A stretch of DNA of 63,395 nt from Agathobacter sp. (GCA_022767075.1 JALEPP010000029.1:1-63395); one strand, 5' to 3'; positions 49,560 through 60,269 are shown, numbered from the stretch's first letter. The notes: generated from the sequence alone by a model not told the origin. Program-made: numbers and translations.

Positions 49560-52500
49560 TTATTTTAAGTTTTTATGTGCAGTCGAGAGCATCAGCTTGA
49601 TACGATTTAATTGATTTACTTCTGATGCACCTGGATCGTAGTCGATGGCTACCACGTTTGCTTCAGGGTGTTCTCTTCGCATTTCTTTGATGACACCCTT
49701 ACCTACAATGTGGTTTGGTAAGCATGCAAATGGCTGTGCGCAGATAATGTTTGGTACGCCCTGATGAATTAGCTCAAGCATTTCACCGGTAAGGAACCAG
49801 CCTTCACCGGTCTGGTTACCGATAGATACAATGCTCTTAGCTGCTTCAGCGGTCTCTTCGATACGGCACATTGGCTCAAAGTGAGTACTCTTTTTGAGTT
49901 CATCCTTGGCAGCACTTCTAAGCCATTCGAAGAAGCTGATAATCAGCTTATTATTGCGAGCGGTCTTTTTGGACTCGCCAAGATATTTGGCTTTGTAAAT
50001 CTGGTTGTAGCAACAGTACAGTAAGAAGTCTGTAAGGTCCGGAACTACGGCCTCAGCACCTTCCTGTTCCAGAAGATTTACCACATCGTTGTTGGCAGCC
50101 GGGTGATATTTTACAAGAATTTCACCAACCACTCCTACACGAGGCTTCTTCTGGTCTGTAATAGGGAGCTGATCGAATTCACGAATGATTTCTCTACACA
50201 TCTTTTTAAATTTTCTGTGAGAGAGAAGACCATCTTTGGTGATGAAATCAATACATTTCTTTTTCCATTTCTCATGAAGTGCATTTGCTGAGCCTTCCAC
50301 TTTTTCGTAAGGGCGCATGCGGTAGAGACAGCGCATAAAGATATCTCCGAAAATCAGCGCGTAAAGTCCGTGCTGAACCAATGGAAGGGTAAAGCTAAAG
50401 CCCGGGTTTTTCTCTAATCCAACCATATTGATTGAGATAACAGGAATATCCGGATATCCAGCCTTAATCAGTGCACGACGGATAAATGCAATATAGTTGG
50501 TGGCACGACATCCACCACCTGTCTGTGAAATCAATACAGCAGTTTTGTTCAAATCATATTTTCCGGACATGACAGCAGCCATGAGTTGCCCAATTACAAT
50601 CAGAGAAGGATAACATGCATCATTGTTTACATATTTGAGTCCTACATCCACACATTCTCTTGCGGAGATGTTAGGAACAACCAGGTTGTATCCCGCTGCA
50701 CAGAATGCCGGCTCCAAGAGATCAAAATGGATTGGTGACATCTGAGGACAGATAATGGTGTAATTTTCCTTCATTTCCTTGGTAAATACCACACGCTCAT
50801 AATTGGCAGGAACAATGGTGCGTTTCTCCAGCTTCTTTTCCTTTACGCGGATAGCAGAGAGAAGAGAGCGGATGCGGATGCGAGCTGCACCTAAGTTATT
50901 TACCTCATCGATTTTCAAGCAGGTATAGATTTTACCCGATTGGGTCAAAATATCACTGACCATATCAGTGGTGACCGCATCTACACCACAGCCGAATGAG
51001 TTGAGCTGAATCATATCAAGGTCATCTCGGGTCTTTACAAAGTTTGCGGCAGAGTAAAGTCTGGAATGATACATCCATTGGTCCATAACCATGATAGGAC
51101 GTTCCAGGTTGCCAAGATGAGATACGGAATCCTCGGTTAATACACAGATTCCATAAGAGTTGATAAGCTCAGGAATACCGTGGTTGATTTCCGGATCCAC
51201 ATGGTATGGTCTACCTGCAAGAACGATACCACGTTTGTTGTTTGCTTCCATATAGGAAAGAACTTCTTCGCCCTTTTGCTGAATCTCAAGGCGGCATACT
51301 TCCTGCTCTTTCCATGCGTCAGAAACGGCATTGCGAATCTCGGATTCTGAGATGCCAAACTCCTTCTTGAAGCATGAAACAAGGGCCTGGGAAACGGTTT
51401 CCTCTGAGGTAAATGCCATAAACGGATTTAAGAAACGTACATCGCCTCTTGTAATCTCATCTACGTTGTTCTTGATATTTTCTGAGTAAGAGGTAACGAT
51501 TGGACAGTTGTAGTGATTTCCTGCCTCCGGGAATTCGTTTCTCTCATAGAAGATAGCCGGGTAGAAAATAAAATCTACATTTTGGTGAATCAGCCAGGTT
51601 ACATGACCATGTGCCAGCTTTGCCGGGTAGCACTCAGATTCACTTGGAATAGATTCGATACCAAGCTCGTAAATTTTTCTGGTGGATTGAGGGGAAAGAA
51701 CCACTCTGAATCCAAGCTTCTCGAAGAAGGTTGCCCAGAAAGGATAGTTCTCGTACATATTGAGTACACGTGGAAGACCAACGGTACCTCGGGTAGCCTC
51801 TGCCTTTGAAAGAGGCGTGTAATCAAAGATACGTTTGTTCTTGTATGCAAAAAGGTTTGGAACCTCTTCCTTATTTTTCTCTTTTCCGAGGCCTTTTTCA
51901 CAGCGGTTTCCGGTAATGTACTGTCTGCCATCTGAGAATTTGTTGATGGTTAAAAGGCAGTGGTTGGTACAACCCTGGCAACGGGCAAGCTTGGTGCCAT
52001 AGGTTAATTCGTTGATCTGGTCTATGGTGAGCATGGTAGTCTCATAGCCCTCTTCATGGCGTTCTCTTGCAATAAGGGCACAGCCAAAGGCTCCCATGAT
52101 ACCGGCGATGTCAGGTCGGGTTGCGTGAACACCGGCGATGCGTTCAAAACTTCTCAGTACAGCATCGTTGTAGAAGGTTCCACCTTGTACCACGATATGG
52201 CTACCCAGGTCTTTTGCGTCAGAAAGCTTGATTACCTTATATACTGCGTTTTTGATTACGGAATAAGCAAGACCGGCAGAGATATCCGCAACAGTAGCGC
52301 CTTCCTTTTGGGCCTGTTTTACCTTCGAGTTCATAAACACGGTACAACGGGTACCAAGGTCGATTGGGTTTTGTGCAAAGAGAGCCTCTTTTGCGAAATC
52401 CTGTACGGTAAAATTCAGTGATTTTGCAAAGGTCTCAATGAAAGAACCACATCCGGAAGAGCAGGCTTCGTTCAACTGAACAGAGTCTACCGTCTGGTTT

Positions 52501-53801
52501 TTAATCTTAATGCATTTCATATCCTGTCCGCCGATATCCAGGATACAGTCTACGCTTGGATCAAAGAAGGCAGCTGCATAGTAGTGGGCTACTGTTTCAA
52601 CTTCACCCTCATCAAGCATTAAGGCAGATTTTAACAGAGCTTCACCATAGCCGGTAGAACATGAGTGTACAATTTTGGCATTCTTTGGAAGTAGCCTATA
52701 GATTTCCTGAATAGAGCCAATGGCGGTAGCAAGAGGGCTTCCGTTATTGTTGCGGTAGAAGGAATACAAAAGGTCACCAGACTCGCTCACAAGGGCAATT
52801 TTGGTTGTGGTGGAACCGGCATCGATTCCAAGATAACAGTTTCCTTCATAGGTAGATAAATCGGCTGTTTTTACATGATTGTTTGCCTGCCTTGCCAGAA
52901 ATTCATCGTAAGCTTCCTGATTTTCAAAAAGCGGCTCAAGACGAGCAACCTCAAAATCCATCTCAATACCGGAGGAGAGACGGGCTTCCAGACTGGAAAG
53001 GGTAGTAGTATTGTCCTCCTTGTAATTCAATGCAGATCCAATTGCTGCAAAAAGATGAGAGTTTTCCGGGGTAATTGCATGCTCACTATCCAGATTTAAG
53101 GTGCGAATGAATGCAAGCTTCAATTGATCAAGAAAATGGAGAGGTCCCCCAAGGAATGCTACGTGTCCGCGGATTGGTTTTCCGCAGGCAAGACCGGAAA
53201 TAGTCTGGTTTACCACTGCCTGGAAAATAGAAGCGGACAAGTCTTCTTTGGTAGCTCCTTCGTTAATCAATGGTTGAATATCGGTTTTGGCAAATACACC
53301 ACATCTGGCTGCAATCGGGTAAATTGCCTTGTAGTTTTTGGCATACTCATTAAGACCAGGAGCTTCTGTCTGAAGAAGGGAAGCCATCTGGTCAATAAAA
53401 GAACCTGTACCACCGGCACAGATACCATTCATACGCTGTTCTACGTTTCCGTTTTCAAAATATATAATTTTAGCATCCTCTCCACCAAGCTCAATTGCCA
53501 CATCAGTCTGTGGGGCATAGTGCTGTAAGGCGGTAGATACTGCAATCACTTCCTGTGTAAATGGCACATCAAGGTGCTTAGCAAGGGTCAATCCGCCGGA
53601 ACCTGTAATCATAGGGGCAACTTCCTTGTCCCCAATCTGTGAGATTGCTTTTCCAATCAGTTCAGATAAGGTTTCTTGAATGTTTGCAAAATGTCTTTGA
53701 TAATCGGAAAATAGTAGATGATCCATTGAATCTAAAATCGCAACCTTTACGGTGGTAGATCCGATATCAATTCCAAGTTTATAAAGATTATGGTTTTCCA
53801 T
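49560..53801 (-). CDS. 2-hydroxyacyl-CoA dehydratase activase (double BcrAD/BadFG, DUF2229)
   Basis: A 1413-residue protein that would use ATP hydrolysis to push one electron into a 2-hydroxyacyl-CoA dehydratase or related radical enzyme. It contains two ASKHA ATPase domains: the first ([47 protein letters not shown]) and the second ([45 protein letters not shown]). Each carries the Cys of an interdomain [4Fe-4S] cluster. Then [23 protein letters not shown], and C-terminal DUF2229/HgdB-like regions with [19 protein letters not shown] follow. The ATG at 53801 follows AAAGGAGGAAG; the longer start upstream is not needed. No dehydratase subunits adjoin it. Confidence 0.9.
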   Translation of the reverse strand: MENHNLYKLGIDIGSTTVKVAILDSMDHLLFSDYQRHFANIQETLSELIGKAISQIGDKEVAPMITGSGGLTLAKHLDVPFTQEVIAVSTALQHYAPQTDVAIELGGEDAKIIYFENGNVEQRMNGICAGGTGSFIDQMASLLQTEAPGLNEYAKNYKAIYPIAARCGVFAKTDIQPLINEGATKEDLSASIFQAVVNQTISGLACGKPIRGHVAFLGGPLHFLDQLKLAFIRTLNLDSEHAITPENSHLFAAIGSALNYKEDNTTTLSSLEARLSSGIEMDFEVARLEPLFENQEAYDEFLARQANNHVKTADLSTYEGNCYLGIDAGSTTTKIALVSESGDLLYSFYRNNNGSPLATAIGSIQEIYRLLPKNAKIVHSCSTGYGEALLKSALMLDEGEVETVAHYYAAAFFDPSVDCILDIGGQDMKCIKIKNQTVDSVQLNEACSSGCGSFIETFAKSLNFTVQDFAKEALFAQNPIDLGTRCTVFMNSKVKQAQKEGATVADISAGLAYSVIKNAVYKVIKLSDAKDLGSHIVVQGGTFYNDAVLRSFERIAGVHATRPDIAGIMGAFGCALIARERHEEGYETTMLTIDQINELTYGTKLARCQGCTNHCLLTINKFSDGRQYITGNRCEKGLGKEKNKEEVPNLFAYKNKRIFDYTPLSKAEATRGTVGLPRVLNMYENYPFWATFFEKLGFRVVLSPQSTRKIYELGIESIPSESECYPAKLAHGHVTWLIHQNVDFIFYPAIFYERNEFPEAGNHYNCPIVTSYSENIKNNVDEITRGDVRFLNPFMAFTSEETVSQALVSCFKKEFGISESEIRNAVSDAWKEQEVCRLEIQQKGEEVLSYMEANNKRGIVLAGRPYHVDPEINHGIPELINSYGICVLTEDSVSHLGNLERPIMVMDQWMYHSRLYSAANFVKTRDDLDMIQLNSFGCGVDAVTTDMVSDILTQSGKIYTCLKIDEVNNLGAARIRIRSLLSAIRVKEKKLEKRTIVPANYERVVFTKEMKENYTIICPQMSPIHFDLLEPAFCAAGYNLVVPNISARECVDVGLKYVNNDACYPSLIVIGQLMAAVMSGKYDLNKTAVLISQTGGGCRATNYIAFIRRALIKAGYPDIPVISINMVGLEKNPGFSFTLPLVQHGLYALIFGDIFMRCLYRMRPYEKVEGSANALHEKWKKKCIDFITKDGLLSHRKFKKMCREIIREFDQLPITDQKKPRVGVVGEILVKYHPAANNDVVNLLEQEGAEAVVPDLTDFLLYCCYNQIYKAKYLGESKKTARNNKLIISFFEWLRSAAKDELKKSTHFEPMCRIEETAEAAKSIVSIGNQTGEGWFLTGEMLELIHQGVPNIICAQPFACLPNHIVGKGVIKEMRREHPEANVVAIDYDPGASEVNQLNRIKLMLSTAHKNLK

Positions 53802-53835
53802 CTGATTTCTTCCTCCTTTTACGGACACAGAGTAC

Positions 53836-53864
53836 ATTATACGACACCGTTCGACAATTGACAA
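53836..53864 (-). promoter_or_regulatory. Promoter of the activase gene
   Basis: On the minus strand, TTGTCA (53859-53864), 17-base spacer, TATAAT (53836-53841). Confidence 0.82.
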
Positions 53865-53893
53865 TGAACATAAGTTACAATTTGTACTAGTCA

Positions 53894-53923
53894 TTGACAA
53901 AGCATTTTCGTTGTATTTATAAT
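53894..53923 (+). promoter_or_regulatory. Promoter of the rhomboid-like gene
   Basis: TTGACA at 53894-53899, 18-base spacer, TATAAT at 53918-53923, divergent from the activase promoter. Confidence 0.82.
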
Positions 53924-53969
53924 AGATTACCTATCATTTTTATAGTTAGAAAAGAAAAGGAGTACCAGC

Positions 53970-54815
53970 ATGACCTGGATGGATCGTTTAGAAAAGAAAA
54001 TGGGAAGATATGCAATTCCCAATATAACACGCGTTTTCATAGTGGCAAACCTTTTGGGAGCTGTTCTTTACATGGCTTTTAAGGAGTATGCAATTTATCT
54101 GTTCACCTTTGATGGAGCAGCAATCCTACATGGGCAGTTTTATCGTCTGTTTACCTGGATTTTGTATCCGACGGGAGGACTCAGCTTTTTTAGTCTGCTC
54201 TTTATTTTCTGCTTGTGGATGCTTGGAGATAGCTTAGAGAGGTACCTTGGTTCCTTTCGAATGAACTTATATTTCTTTGGTGGAATTATTCTCAATATTG
54301 TAGTGGGAATGCTTGTGTATGTGATTTTTCACATTTCCATCAGCTTATCCATGTATCACATCCTCTTTTCATTGTATTTGATGCTTGGACTATTTATGCC
54401 GGAAGCAGAAGTACGACTTTATTTTGTTCTTCCAATCCGTATGAAATGGCTTACGATTTTGTATTTCGTAATGCTTGCTTATGACGTGTACAGCTATTTC
54501 AGAATGGGAGTGGGCTACGGAATTAAATATGGCTCTGAAATCGTTCTTGCGGTTGTGAATTTATTGTTCTTCGTGTACTCTTGCAAAAACAGATTATCCA
54601 GAAAACAGAAGAGAAAACAAAGAGAGTTCCGTGCTGAGTTCAAAGCGGCAGAGCCAAGACCGGGTTCCGGAATCACCAGACATAAGTGTGCAATATGTGG
54701 TAGAACCGAGCTGGATGATCCAAATCTGCAGTTCCGTTTTTGCTCAAAATGTGAGGGTAATTTTGAGTATTGCCAGGAACATTTATTTACCCATACACAT
54801 GTGAAGAACAGTTGA
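53970..54815 (+). CDS. Rhomboid-fold membrane protein with C-terminal zinc-ribbon, catalytically altered
   Basis: A 281-residue protein with about six transmembrane helices in the order of rhomboids: an early loop with HGQFYRLFTWILYPTGGLSFFSLLFIFCLWMLGDSLERYLGSFR, the W/R and GDSLE-type elements. The GxSG nucleophile and the catalytic His of rhomboid proteases are not seen (YHILFSLYLMLGLFM occupies the expected helix), so it is a pseudoprotease at best. The tail ends in a Cys/His-rich cytosolic domain: HKCAICGRTELDDPNLQFRFCSKCEGNFEYCQEHLFTHTH. AAAGGAG precedes the ATG. It is probably a scaffold or sensor; the rhomboid relation is moderate. Confidence 0.75.
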   Translation: MTWMDRLEKKMGRYAIPNITRVFIVANLLGAVLYMAFKEYAIYLFTFDGAAILHGQFYRLFTWILYPTGGLSFFSLLFIFCLWMLGDSLERYLGSFRMNLYFFGGIILNIVVGMLVYVIFHISISLSMYHILFSLYLMLGLFMPEAEVRLYFVLPIRMKWLTILYFVMLAYDVYSYFRMGVGYGIKYGSEIVLAVVNLLFFVYSCKNRLSRKQKRKQREFRAEFKAAEPRPGSGITRHKCAICGRTELDDPNLQFRFCSKCEGNFEYCQEHLFTHTHVKNS

Positions 54816-54840
54816 CAAAGAAAAACCTTGAAACTATAAT
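54812..54840 (+). promoter_or_regulatory. Consensus promoter of glnS
   Basis: TTGACA (54812-54817, overlapping the previous stop codon), 17-base spacer, TATAAT (54835-54840), a perfect vegetative promoter. A terminator-type hairpin begins about 10 bases after the expected transcription start. Confidence 0.93.
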
Positions 54841-54856
54841 AAAATAGCGCATAAAC

Positions 54857-54890
54857 TAAGGTTGTTGCAGCAGCGACAACCTTATTTTTC
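54857..54890 (+). terminator. Intrinsic terminator or attenuator in the glnS leader
   Basis: TAAGGTTGTTGC pairs with GCGACAACCTTA around AGCA (one T-G pair), followed by TTTTTC. It may stop the rhomboid-like transcript, and also lies in the leader of the glnS promoter. Confidence 0.87.
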
Positions 54891-54951
54891 TATATGGGAA
54901 AGCGGAGCCTTTCCTTTGCAGAAATATGAAATACGGGAGGAAGTAAGACCC

Positions 54952-56634
54952 ATGGAGAACGAAGTAGTCTCTAAGAATTTTATTGAACAGATTATTGAAA
55001 AGGATTTGGCAGAAGGTCATTGCAAGACCGTTAAGACCAGATTCCCACCGGAACCAAATGGTTACCTTCACATTGGACATGCCAAATCAATTCTTTTAAA
55101 TTATGGATTAGCACAGCAGTATGGCGGAAACTTCCATTTCCGTTTTGACGATACCAACCCTACCAAAGAAAAGACAGAGTTCGTAGAGTCCATTAAAGCA
55201 GATGTACAGTGGCTTGGAGCAGACTGGGGAGACAACCTTTTCTTTGCTTCCAACTATTTTGACCAGATGTATGAAGCTGCTGTCAGACTGATCAAAAAAG
55301 GAAAAGCATATGTATCTGATTTGACACCGGATGAGATTCGTGAATACAGAGGAACACTTAAGGAACCTGGCAAGGAGGATCCATATTCAACGCGTTCGGT
55401 TGAGGAGAACTTAGACCTTTTTACCCGTATGAAGGACGGCGAATTCCCAGATGGTTCAAAGGTTCTTCGTGCCAGAATTGATATGGCTTCCAACAATATC
55501 AACATGAGAGATCCAATTCTCTACCGTGTGGCACGTATGACTCATCATAATACAGGAGATAAATGGTGCATTTATCCAATGTAAGATTTTGCTCATCCAA
55601 TCGAGGATGCGATCGAGGGAATTACCCATTCTATCTGTACCTTGGAATTTGAGGATCACAGACCATTATATGACTGGGTTGTAATCGAGTGTGGTTACAA
55701 GAATACCCCGGAGGAATCGCCAAAGCAGATTGAGTTTGCAAAGCTTTATCTTACCAACGTGGTAACCGGAAAGCGTTACATCAAGAAATTGGTGGAAGAG
55801 GGAATTGTAGATGGATGGGATGATCCACGTCTTGTATCCATTGCGGCTCTTCGCAGAAGAGGATTCACACCGGAGTCTATCCAGAAATTTGTTGAGCTAT
55901 GCGGCGTGGCAAAGGCAAACAGTTCTGTAGATTATGCCATGCTTGAGTATTGCATCAGAGAGGACTTAAAGATGAAATGTCCTCGTATGATGGCAGTTCT
56001 TGATCCGATTAAGGTGATTATCGATAACTATCCGGAAGGACAGACCGAGTACCTTGAGGTGCCAAACAATCTGGAGAATCCGGAGCTTGGAACCAGACAG
56101 GTGCCATTTACCAGAGAAATCTATATCGATAGAGAGGACTTTATGGAGGAGCCACCTAAGAAATACTTCCGTATGTTCCCGGGAAATGAAGTCCGTCTCA
56201 TGAATGCATATTTTGTAACCTGCAATAGCTATACTAAGGACGAGAATGGAAAGGTAACAGAGATTCACTGTACCTATGATCCTGCATCTAAGGGAGGAAA
56301 CAGTCCGGATGGACGTAAGGTAAAAGGAACCATTCACTGGGTATCTGCAGAACATGGCAAAAAAGTTACTGCTCGACTCTACGAGAACATCGTAAATGAA
56401 GAGCTTGGTGTTTACAACGAGGACGGAAGCCTGAATCTGAATCCAAACTCACTTACCGTTCTTACGGATTGCGTGGTTGAGCCTGCATTGATTGATGTGA
56501 AGCCATATGAAAGCTTCCAGTTTGTACGTCAGGGCTTCTTCTGCTGCGACTGTAAGGATTCCAAACCTGGAGAGCCGGTATTTAACCGCATCGTATCGTT
56601 AAAGAGTTCGTTTAAGCTTTCTACTGTGCAGTAG
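54952..56634 (+). pseudogene. glnS: Glutaminyl-tRNA synthetase interrupted by an in-frame TAA
   Basis: The whole reading frame encodes a normal GlnRS, but base 55582-55584 is TAA where the family has Tyr (KWCIYPM[26 protein letters not shown]; relatives read PMYDF). Either side is in the same frame, so only one base differs from TAT or TAC. The N-terminal part has the class I HIGH motif ([11 protein letters not shown]), the C-terminal part a VTGK form of KMSKS ([13 protein letters not shown]) and the beta-barrel anticodon domain to [15 protein letters not shown]. Truncated products would lack the tRNA binding half. A start at 54952 follows GGGAGGAAG. It may be a true nonsense mutation, with GatCAB amidation replacing it, or an assembly or sequencing error. 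Confidence 0.88.
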
Positions 56635-56648
56635 AGAAACGAGGGAAT

Positions 56649-57509
56649 ATGAATTTACTTTCTGGAATAGAAAAATTTGGATTTGATACACAAAAAATGG
56701 ACAATCTCTTTGAGGAAGAGAAGAAAGAATCTTCAGAAGTGAAAGAAAATGTTTCTGAGGAGAGAAAAGTACAGGAGACGGATTTCATTTTGGAAAAGGG
56801 GGTCCGCTGTCCAATTTGTGATAAGGTGTTCAAGACCTTGATGGTAAAATCAGGACGATTAAAGAGATTGGAACCGGATTCCGATCTCCGTCCAAGACAT
56901 CAGGATATTGATTCGCTCAAATATGATATTTCATCTTGCCCGTACTGCGGATATACTGCTATAAACCGCTATTTTGAACATGTGACCTCGGTTCAGCGCA
57001 AGCTGATTCAGGATGGGATTTGTAGTAAGTTTAAGCCGGAGGACAATGTAAAAGAACAAGAGGGGATTTGTGCCATTGATTATGATACGGCCCTTGCCCG
57101 CTATAAGCTTTCCCTTTTTAATACCATTGTGAAAAAGGGGGCCAATAGCGAGAAGGCATTTACCTGTCTTAAGATTTCCTGGTTACTCCGTGGAATGCAA
57201 GAGACTTTGCCGGAGGATGCTACAGAAGAAAAGAAGACCGAACTCCAAAAAGAGGAGCAGGCCTTCTATGTACAAGCATTTGATGGATTTTTTAAAGCTA
57301 TCTCAAGTGAGATGTTCCCTATGTGTGGTATGGATCAGACAACCGTAGATTATCTACTGGCAGCCATGGCCATGCGCTTACATAAATATGATGTAGCAGC
57401 AAAGCTTATTTCGGGAATTCTGACCTCACCGGCCGCACCATCCCGAATTAAGAATAAAGCTTTGAATATGAAATCTGATATTATTGCAGCAATTCACGGT
57501 GCTACGTAG
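56649..57509 (+). CDS. DUF2225 family protein
   Basis: A 286-residue cytosolic protein. An N-terminal acidic stretch (to about residue 45) precedes a zinc-binding region with two CPxC pairs (VRCPICDKVFKTLMVKSGRL, SCPYCGYTAINRYFEHVT), then an all-helical TPR-like domain (YKLSLFNTIVKKGANSEKAFTCLKISWLLRGM). This is the DUF2225 family of Firmicutes, with no established function. It follows glnS by 14 bases and is probably cotranscribed. The last 16 bases overlap the convergent L,D-transpeptidase gene. Confidence 0.88.
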   Translation: MNLLSGIEKFGFDTQKMDNLFEEEKKESSEVKENVSEERKVQETDFILEKGVRCPICDKVFKTLMVKSGRLKRLEPDSDLRPRHQDIDSLKYDISSCPYCGYTAINRYFEHVTSVQRKLIQDGICSKFKPEDNVKEQEGICAIDYDTALARYKLSLFNTIVKKGANSEKAFTCLKISWLLRGMQETLPEDATEEKKTELQKEEQAFYVQAFDGFFKAISSEMFPMCGMDQTTVDYLLAAMAMRLHKYDVAAKLISGILTSPAAPSRIKNKALNMKSDIIAAIHGAT

Positions 57510-58945
57510 GACTGTGCATTGGATATCTGGGCACTTTCGGAGGTGAGCTGTACCGGCGTACGGTAATAAGCTACCACGGGAGTGCCTTTTTCTACGAGGT
57601 TGTAGAGGTTTTCTGCATCCTGAGGCTTCATATTGATACAACCATGGGAGCCATGCTCGATATAGTAATCGCCGCCGAAGGTAGGATTCCAAGGTGCATC
57701 GTGAAAACCAACATTGTATGCAAAAGGCATGAAATAGTTAACAGGAGCAGAATAATCTTCTCCGACCAATACCGCATTTTTCTGGCAGTATACAATCTTA
57801 AAGATTCCATCCGGTGAACCATTTCCGTTGATGATTCTTCCGGAGACAATGTCTGCATCAAGAGTCAGTGTACCGTCTACGTAGTAGTAATAGTGCTGAT
57901 TACTGTAGTCGATTTCCAGATAGGTATCCCCAATATCATTTGGACCTGGTTCCATGGCTGTCTGTTCATATACGGGCTCTCTCTCCACCGGATTTCCGGA
58001 TAAGATATCCTTCATAATCTGTTCTTTTTCTTTCGATTTACTGATTACCCAACCATAATCGCCGCCGGAGATGGTAATCACATCCCCTAAGGATGTGGTG
58101 AATTCCCGTTTGTCACCGTAGGTGTTGTATTTGGTGGCAAGAGTCTGTACAAATTTCTCGATTGGTTCTTCATCAAGGACTACGGTAATACCATCCTCCA
58201 GAATGGAAAGCATGTTTAAGATATCCTTGGAGGTAAGTTCCTCCGTTTCGTTTCCAATCTTGTAGGTGATTCCTCCACGGAGATATTTATCGATGGTTTT
58301 GGTACAGTCCACAATCTGATCACTTTCGGAAGTCAGATTTGGCTTCACGTAACATTCGTCGGTTAAGGCCACTGAAATATTTCCTGAGGATACGGCATCT
58401 GAAACCAGCTCAATAACCTGCTCCGGGATAGGAGTTGTGCCTGTCACTTCAGGGACAACCTTATATCCATCCTCGGTGAGCTCCACATAGGCATCCTTTG
58501 GTTCTATGGTTTTCTCGTGGTCAAATAGATCCAAGTCACCAACAGAATCCTTAAGCTTGGTTGTATCGTAGGTTATGCCGGATGTAAGCTCGTATTTGGA
58601 TGGTACGAACAAGCTCTTTGGCCAGAGAAATGGATTCTGGCTAGCCTTAAAGCTCTCTTCTAAGCCGGATGGTTCGTAGGCATAGCCAAAATCACTTCCT
58701 TTGATATGATATTTTACGTTTTCACGTCCGTGAATGGTTACAAGAAAATCGTTGGCTTCCCGTATGTTCCAATCAATGACGTCCTGTGGTGTTTTACAAC
58801 TTACATTTTTCCCGGAAATTTCTGTGTGAAAGTAGTAGTGACTCTGGAAAAACCAGACAAACACCAAATAGGTCAGTAAGAGAACTGACACAATTCCCAC
58901 TACAATCCACAAGATGGTCTTTTGTAGTCTCTTTTGTTTGTTCAT
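57494..58945 (-). CDS. L,D-transpeptidase (YkuD) with PG-binding domains
   Basis: Cross-links peptidoglycan 3-3 or anchors proteins. An N-terminal transmembrane anchor (KTILWIVVGIVSVLLLTYLVFVWFF) is followed by two extracytoplasmic PG-binding-type regions (about residues 60-320: SGNISVALTDECYVKPNLTSESDQIVDCTK and related) and a YkuD catalytic domain with YIEHGSHGCINMKPQDAENLY, holding the His and the Cys nucleophile. 483 residues from ATG 58945 (GGGAGGGAT upstream), five less than the longer frame. It lies 32 bases after the PFK gene on the same strand, so the two may share a transcript. Confidence 0.91.
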   Translation of the reverse strand: MNKQKRLQKTILWIVVGIVSVLLLTYLVFVWFFQSHYYFHTEISGKNVSCKTPQDVIDWNIREANDFLVTIHGRENVKYHIKGSDFGYAYEPSGLEESFKASQNPFLWPKSLFVPSKYELTSGITYDTTKLKDSVGDLDLFDHEKTIEPKDAYVELTEDGYKVVPEVTGTTPIPEQVIELVSDAVSSGNISVALTDECYVKPNLTSESDQIVDCTKTIDKYLRGGITYKIGNETEELTSKDILNMLSILEDGITVVLDEEPIEKFVQTLATKYNTYGDKREFTTSLGDVITISGGDYGWVISKSKEKEQIMKDILSGNPVEREPVYEQTAMEPGPNDIGDTYLEIDYSNQHYYYYVDGTLTLDADIVSGRIINGNGSPDGIFKIVYCQKNAVLVGEDYSAPVNYFMPFAYNVGFHDAPWNPTFGGDYYIEHGSHGCINMKPQDAENLYNLVEKGTPVVAYYRTPVQLTSESAQISNAQSYVAP

Positions 58946-58977
58946 TGTAATCCCTCCCAATTAATTACGTAGAACCC

Positions 58978-60246
58978 TTATTCTTCTGTTTTACTGCGAC
59001 AAGCATTCAGATGAGAAATTGGCATATAGTCAGGGAGTCCTCCTGTAAAGCTTAAGGAGACTTCTCCTTGTATCAATGGTAAAAGATATGCCAGACACTC
59101 CTCTGTGATGTCATTTCCTTTCTCATTTATCCAATTTCTTGGAACGGCTTTTGTTTCGTTGGCAATTTTCGATACATCGTAATAGCTGTAGGTTACTTCA
59201 TATGGCTCATTGGAAAGTCGCTCTAAGGTAACCATAGCCCCGGTTACACCTTCCAAAGAGAGAAGTACGGCTTTTTGCCCCTGAGCAAATGCCTCTGTAA
59301 GATCTGTCGCAGATGCAAGGTGAGCGGCACATCTTTGGAGAACGTTTACTTCAACAGAACGTACCTTAACCCCGATCTTTTCTTTTACAAGATATTCCAA
59401 AGTTTTGCCGGCACCGCTGAGCTGCTGATGACCGAACTGGTCTACGGCAGAACCGGATGCTGCAACGTAAGTGCCATCGCTGTAGCGAATACCTTCCGAC
59501 ACAGCCACGATGACATTCTGGCGCTGTGCCAATATATGTTTCACATCAGCAATAAACTGGTCATCGTCGAATTCTGCTTCCGGAAGATAAATGAGATGTG
59601 GAGCCTGCTGGTAGTCGTTTCTGGCAAGAGCAGAAGCTGCGGTAAGCCAGCCTGCGTCACGTCCCATAATCTCTATAATTGTAACACTGTCCACCGGATA
59701 AATAAAGGTATCGTGCGCAATTTCAAGCACAGAGGTAGCAATGTATTTGGCTGCGGAGCCAAAACCCGGAGTATGGTCTGTGACACAAAGATCATTATCA
59801 ATGGTTTTGGGAATCCCGATAATTCGCACATCGCTTCCGATCTGCTTGCTGTAGGCAGATAGCTTCATTACCGTGTCCATGGAATCATTTCCACCGATAT
59901 AGAAGAAGGCTTTAATGTTTTTCTTCTCAAACTGCTCAAATATTTTCTCATAAGTAGCAGGATCATCCTGAAAAGATTTAATCTTGTATCTGCAAGAGCC
60001 TAGGTACATGGATGGGGAAAGCTTCAGTTTTTCAATGGACATGTTTGGTAGTTCCAAGATTTCATTGAAATTCAGATAGTTTTCATTTAAGATACCAACG
60101 ATACCATTGATGGAACCGTAGCAGATATCATATTGCTTGGAAGCAAGTACCTGGTGTACAACACCAGCAAGGCTTGCGTTAATTGCACTGGTAGGACCAC
60201 CAGATTGGGCAACCATGCAGTTATAAGTCTGAGTAAGTTTATTCAT
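58978..60246 (-). CDS. PPi-dependent 6-phosphofructokinase
   Basis: Phosphorylates fructose 6-phosphate in glycolysis. The active site reads GGNDSMDT where ATP enzymes have GGDGS, and IPKTIDNDL with Lys instead of Gly; these Asp and Lys residues mark PPi-using enzymes. Other elements are SGGPTSAINA at the start and IIEIMGRDAGWLTAASAL. 422 residues, the clade of long PPi-PFKs. The start MNKLTQTYN has TAGGAGG upstream. Promoter read on the minus strand: TTGACT (60293-60298), 17 bases, TACAAT (60270-60275). The L,D-transpeptidase follows. Confidence 0.92.
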   Translation of the reverse strand: MNKLTQTYNCMVAQSGGPTSAINASLAGVVHQVLASKQYDICYGSINGIVGILNENYLNFNEILELPNMSIEKLKLSPSMYLGSCRYKIKSFQDDPATYEKIFEQFEKKNIKAFFYIGGNDSMDTVMKLSAYSKQIGSDVRIIGIPKTIDNDLCVTDHTPGFGSAAKYIATSVLEIAHDTFIYPVDSVTIIEIMGRDAGWLTAASALARNDYQQAPHLIYLPEAEFDDDQFIADVKHILAQRQNVIVAVSEGIRYSDGTYVAASGSAVDQFGHQQLSGAGKTLEYLVKEKIGVKVRSVEVNVLQRCAAHLASATDLTEAFAQGQKAVLLSLEGVTGAMVTLERLSNEPYEVTYSYYDVSKIANETKAVPRNWINEKGNDITEECLAYLLPLIQGEVSLSFTGGLPDYMPISHLNACRSKTEE

Positions 60247-60269
60247 ATGTAACCTCCTAATCTTTTGGT

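Noticed and set aside
55582-55584. Selenocysteine or pyrrolysine readthrough in glnS
   Set aside because: The codon is TAA, not TGA or TAG, and GlnRS has Tyr at this site. No insertion element is seen.
55585-56634. Two separate functional glnS genes (split enzyme)
   Set aside because: The second part has no ribosome binding site after the stop, its first ATG (55642) is inside the conserved core, and the frame is continuous, so a point mutation is simpler.
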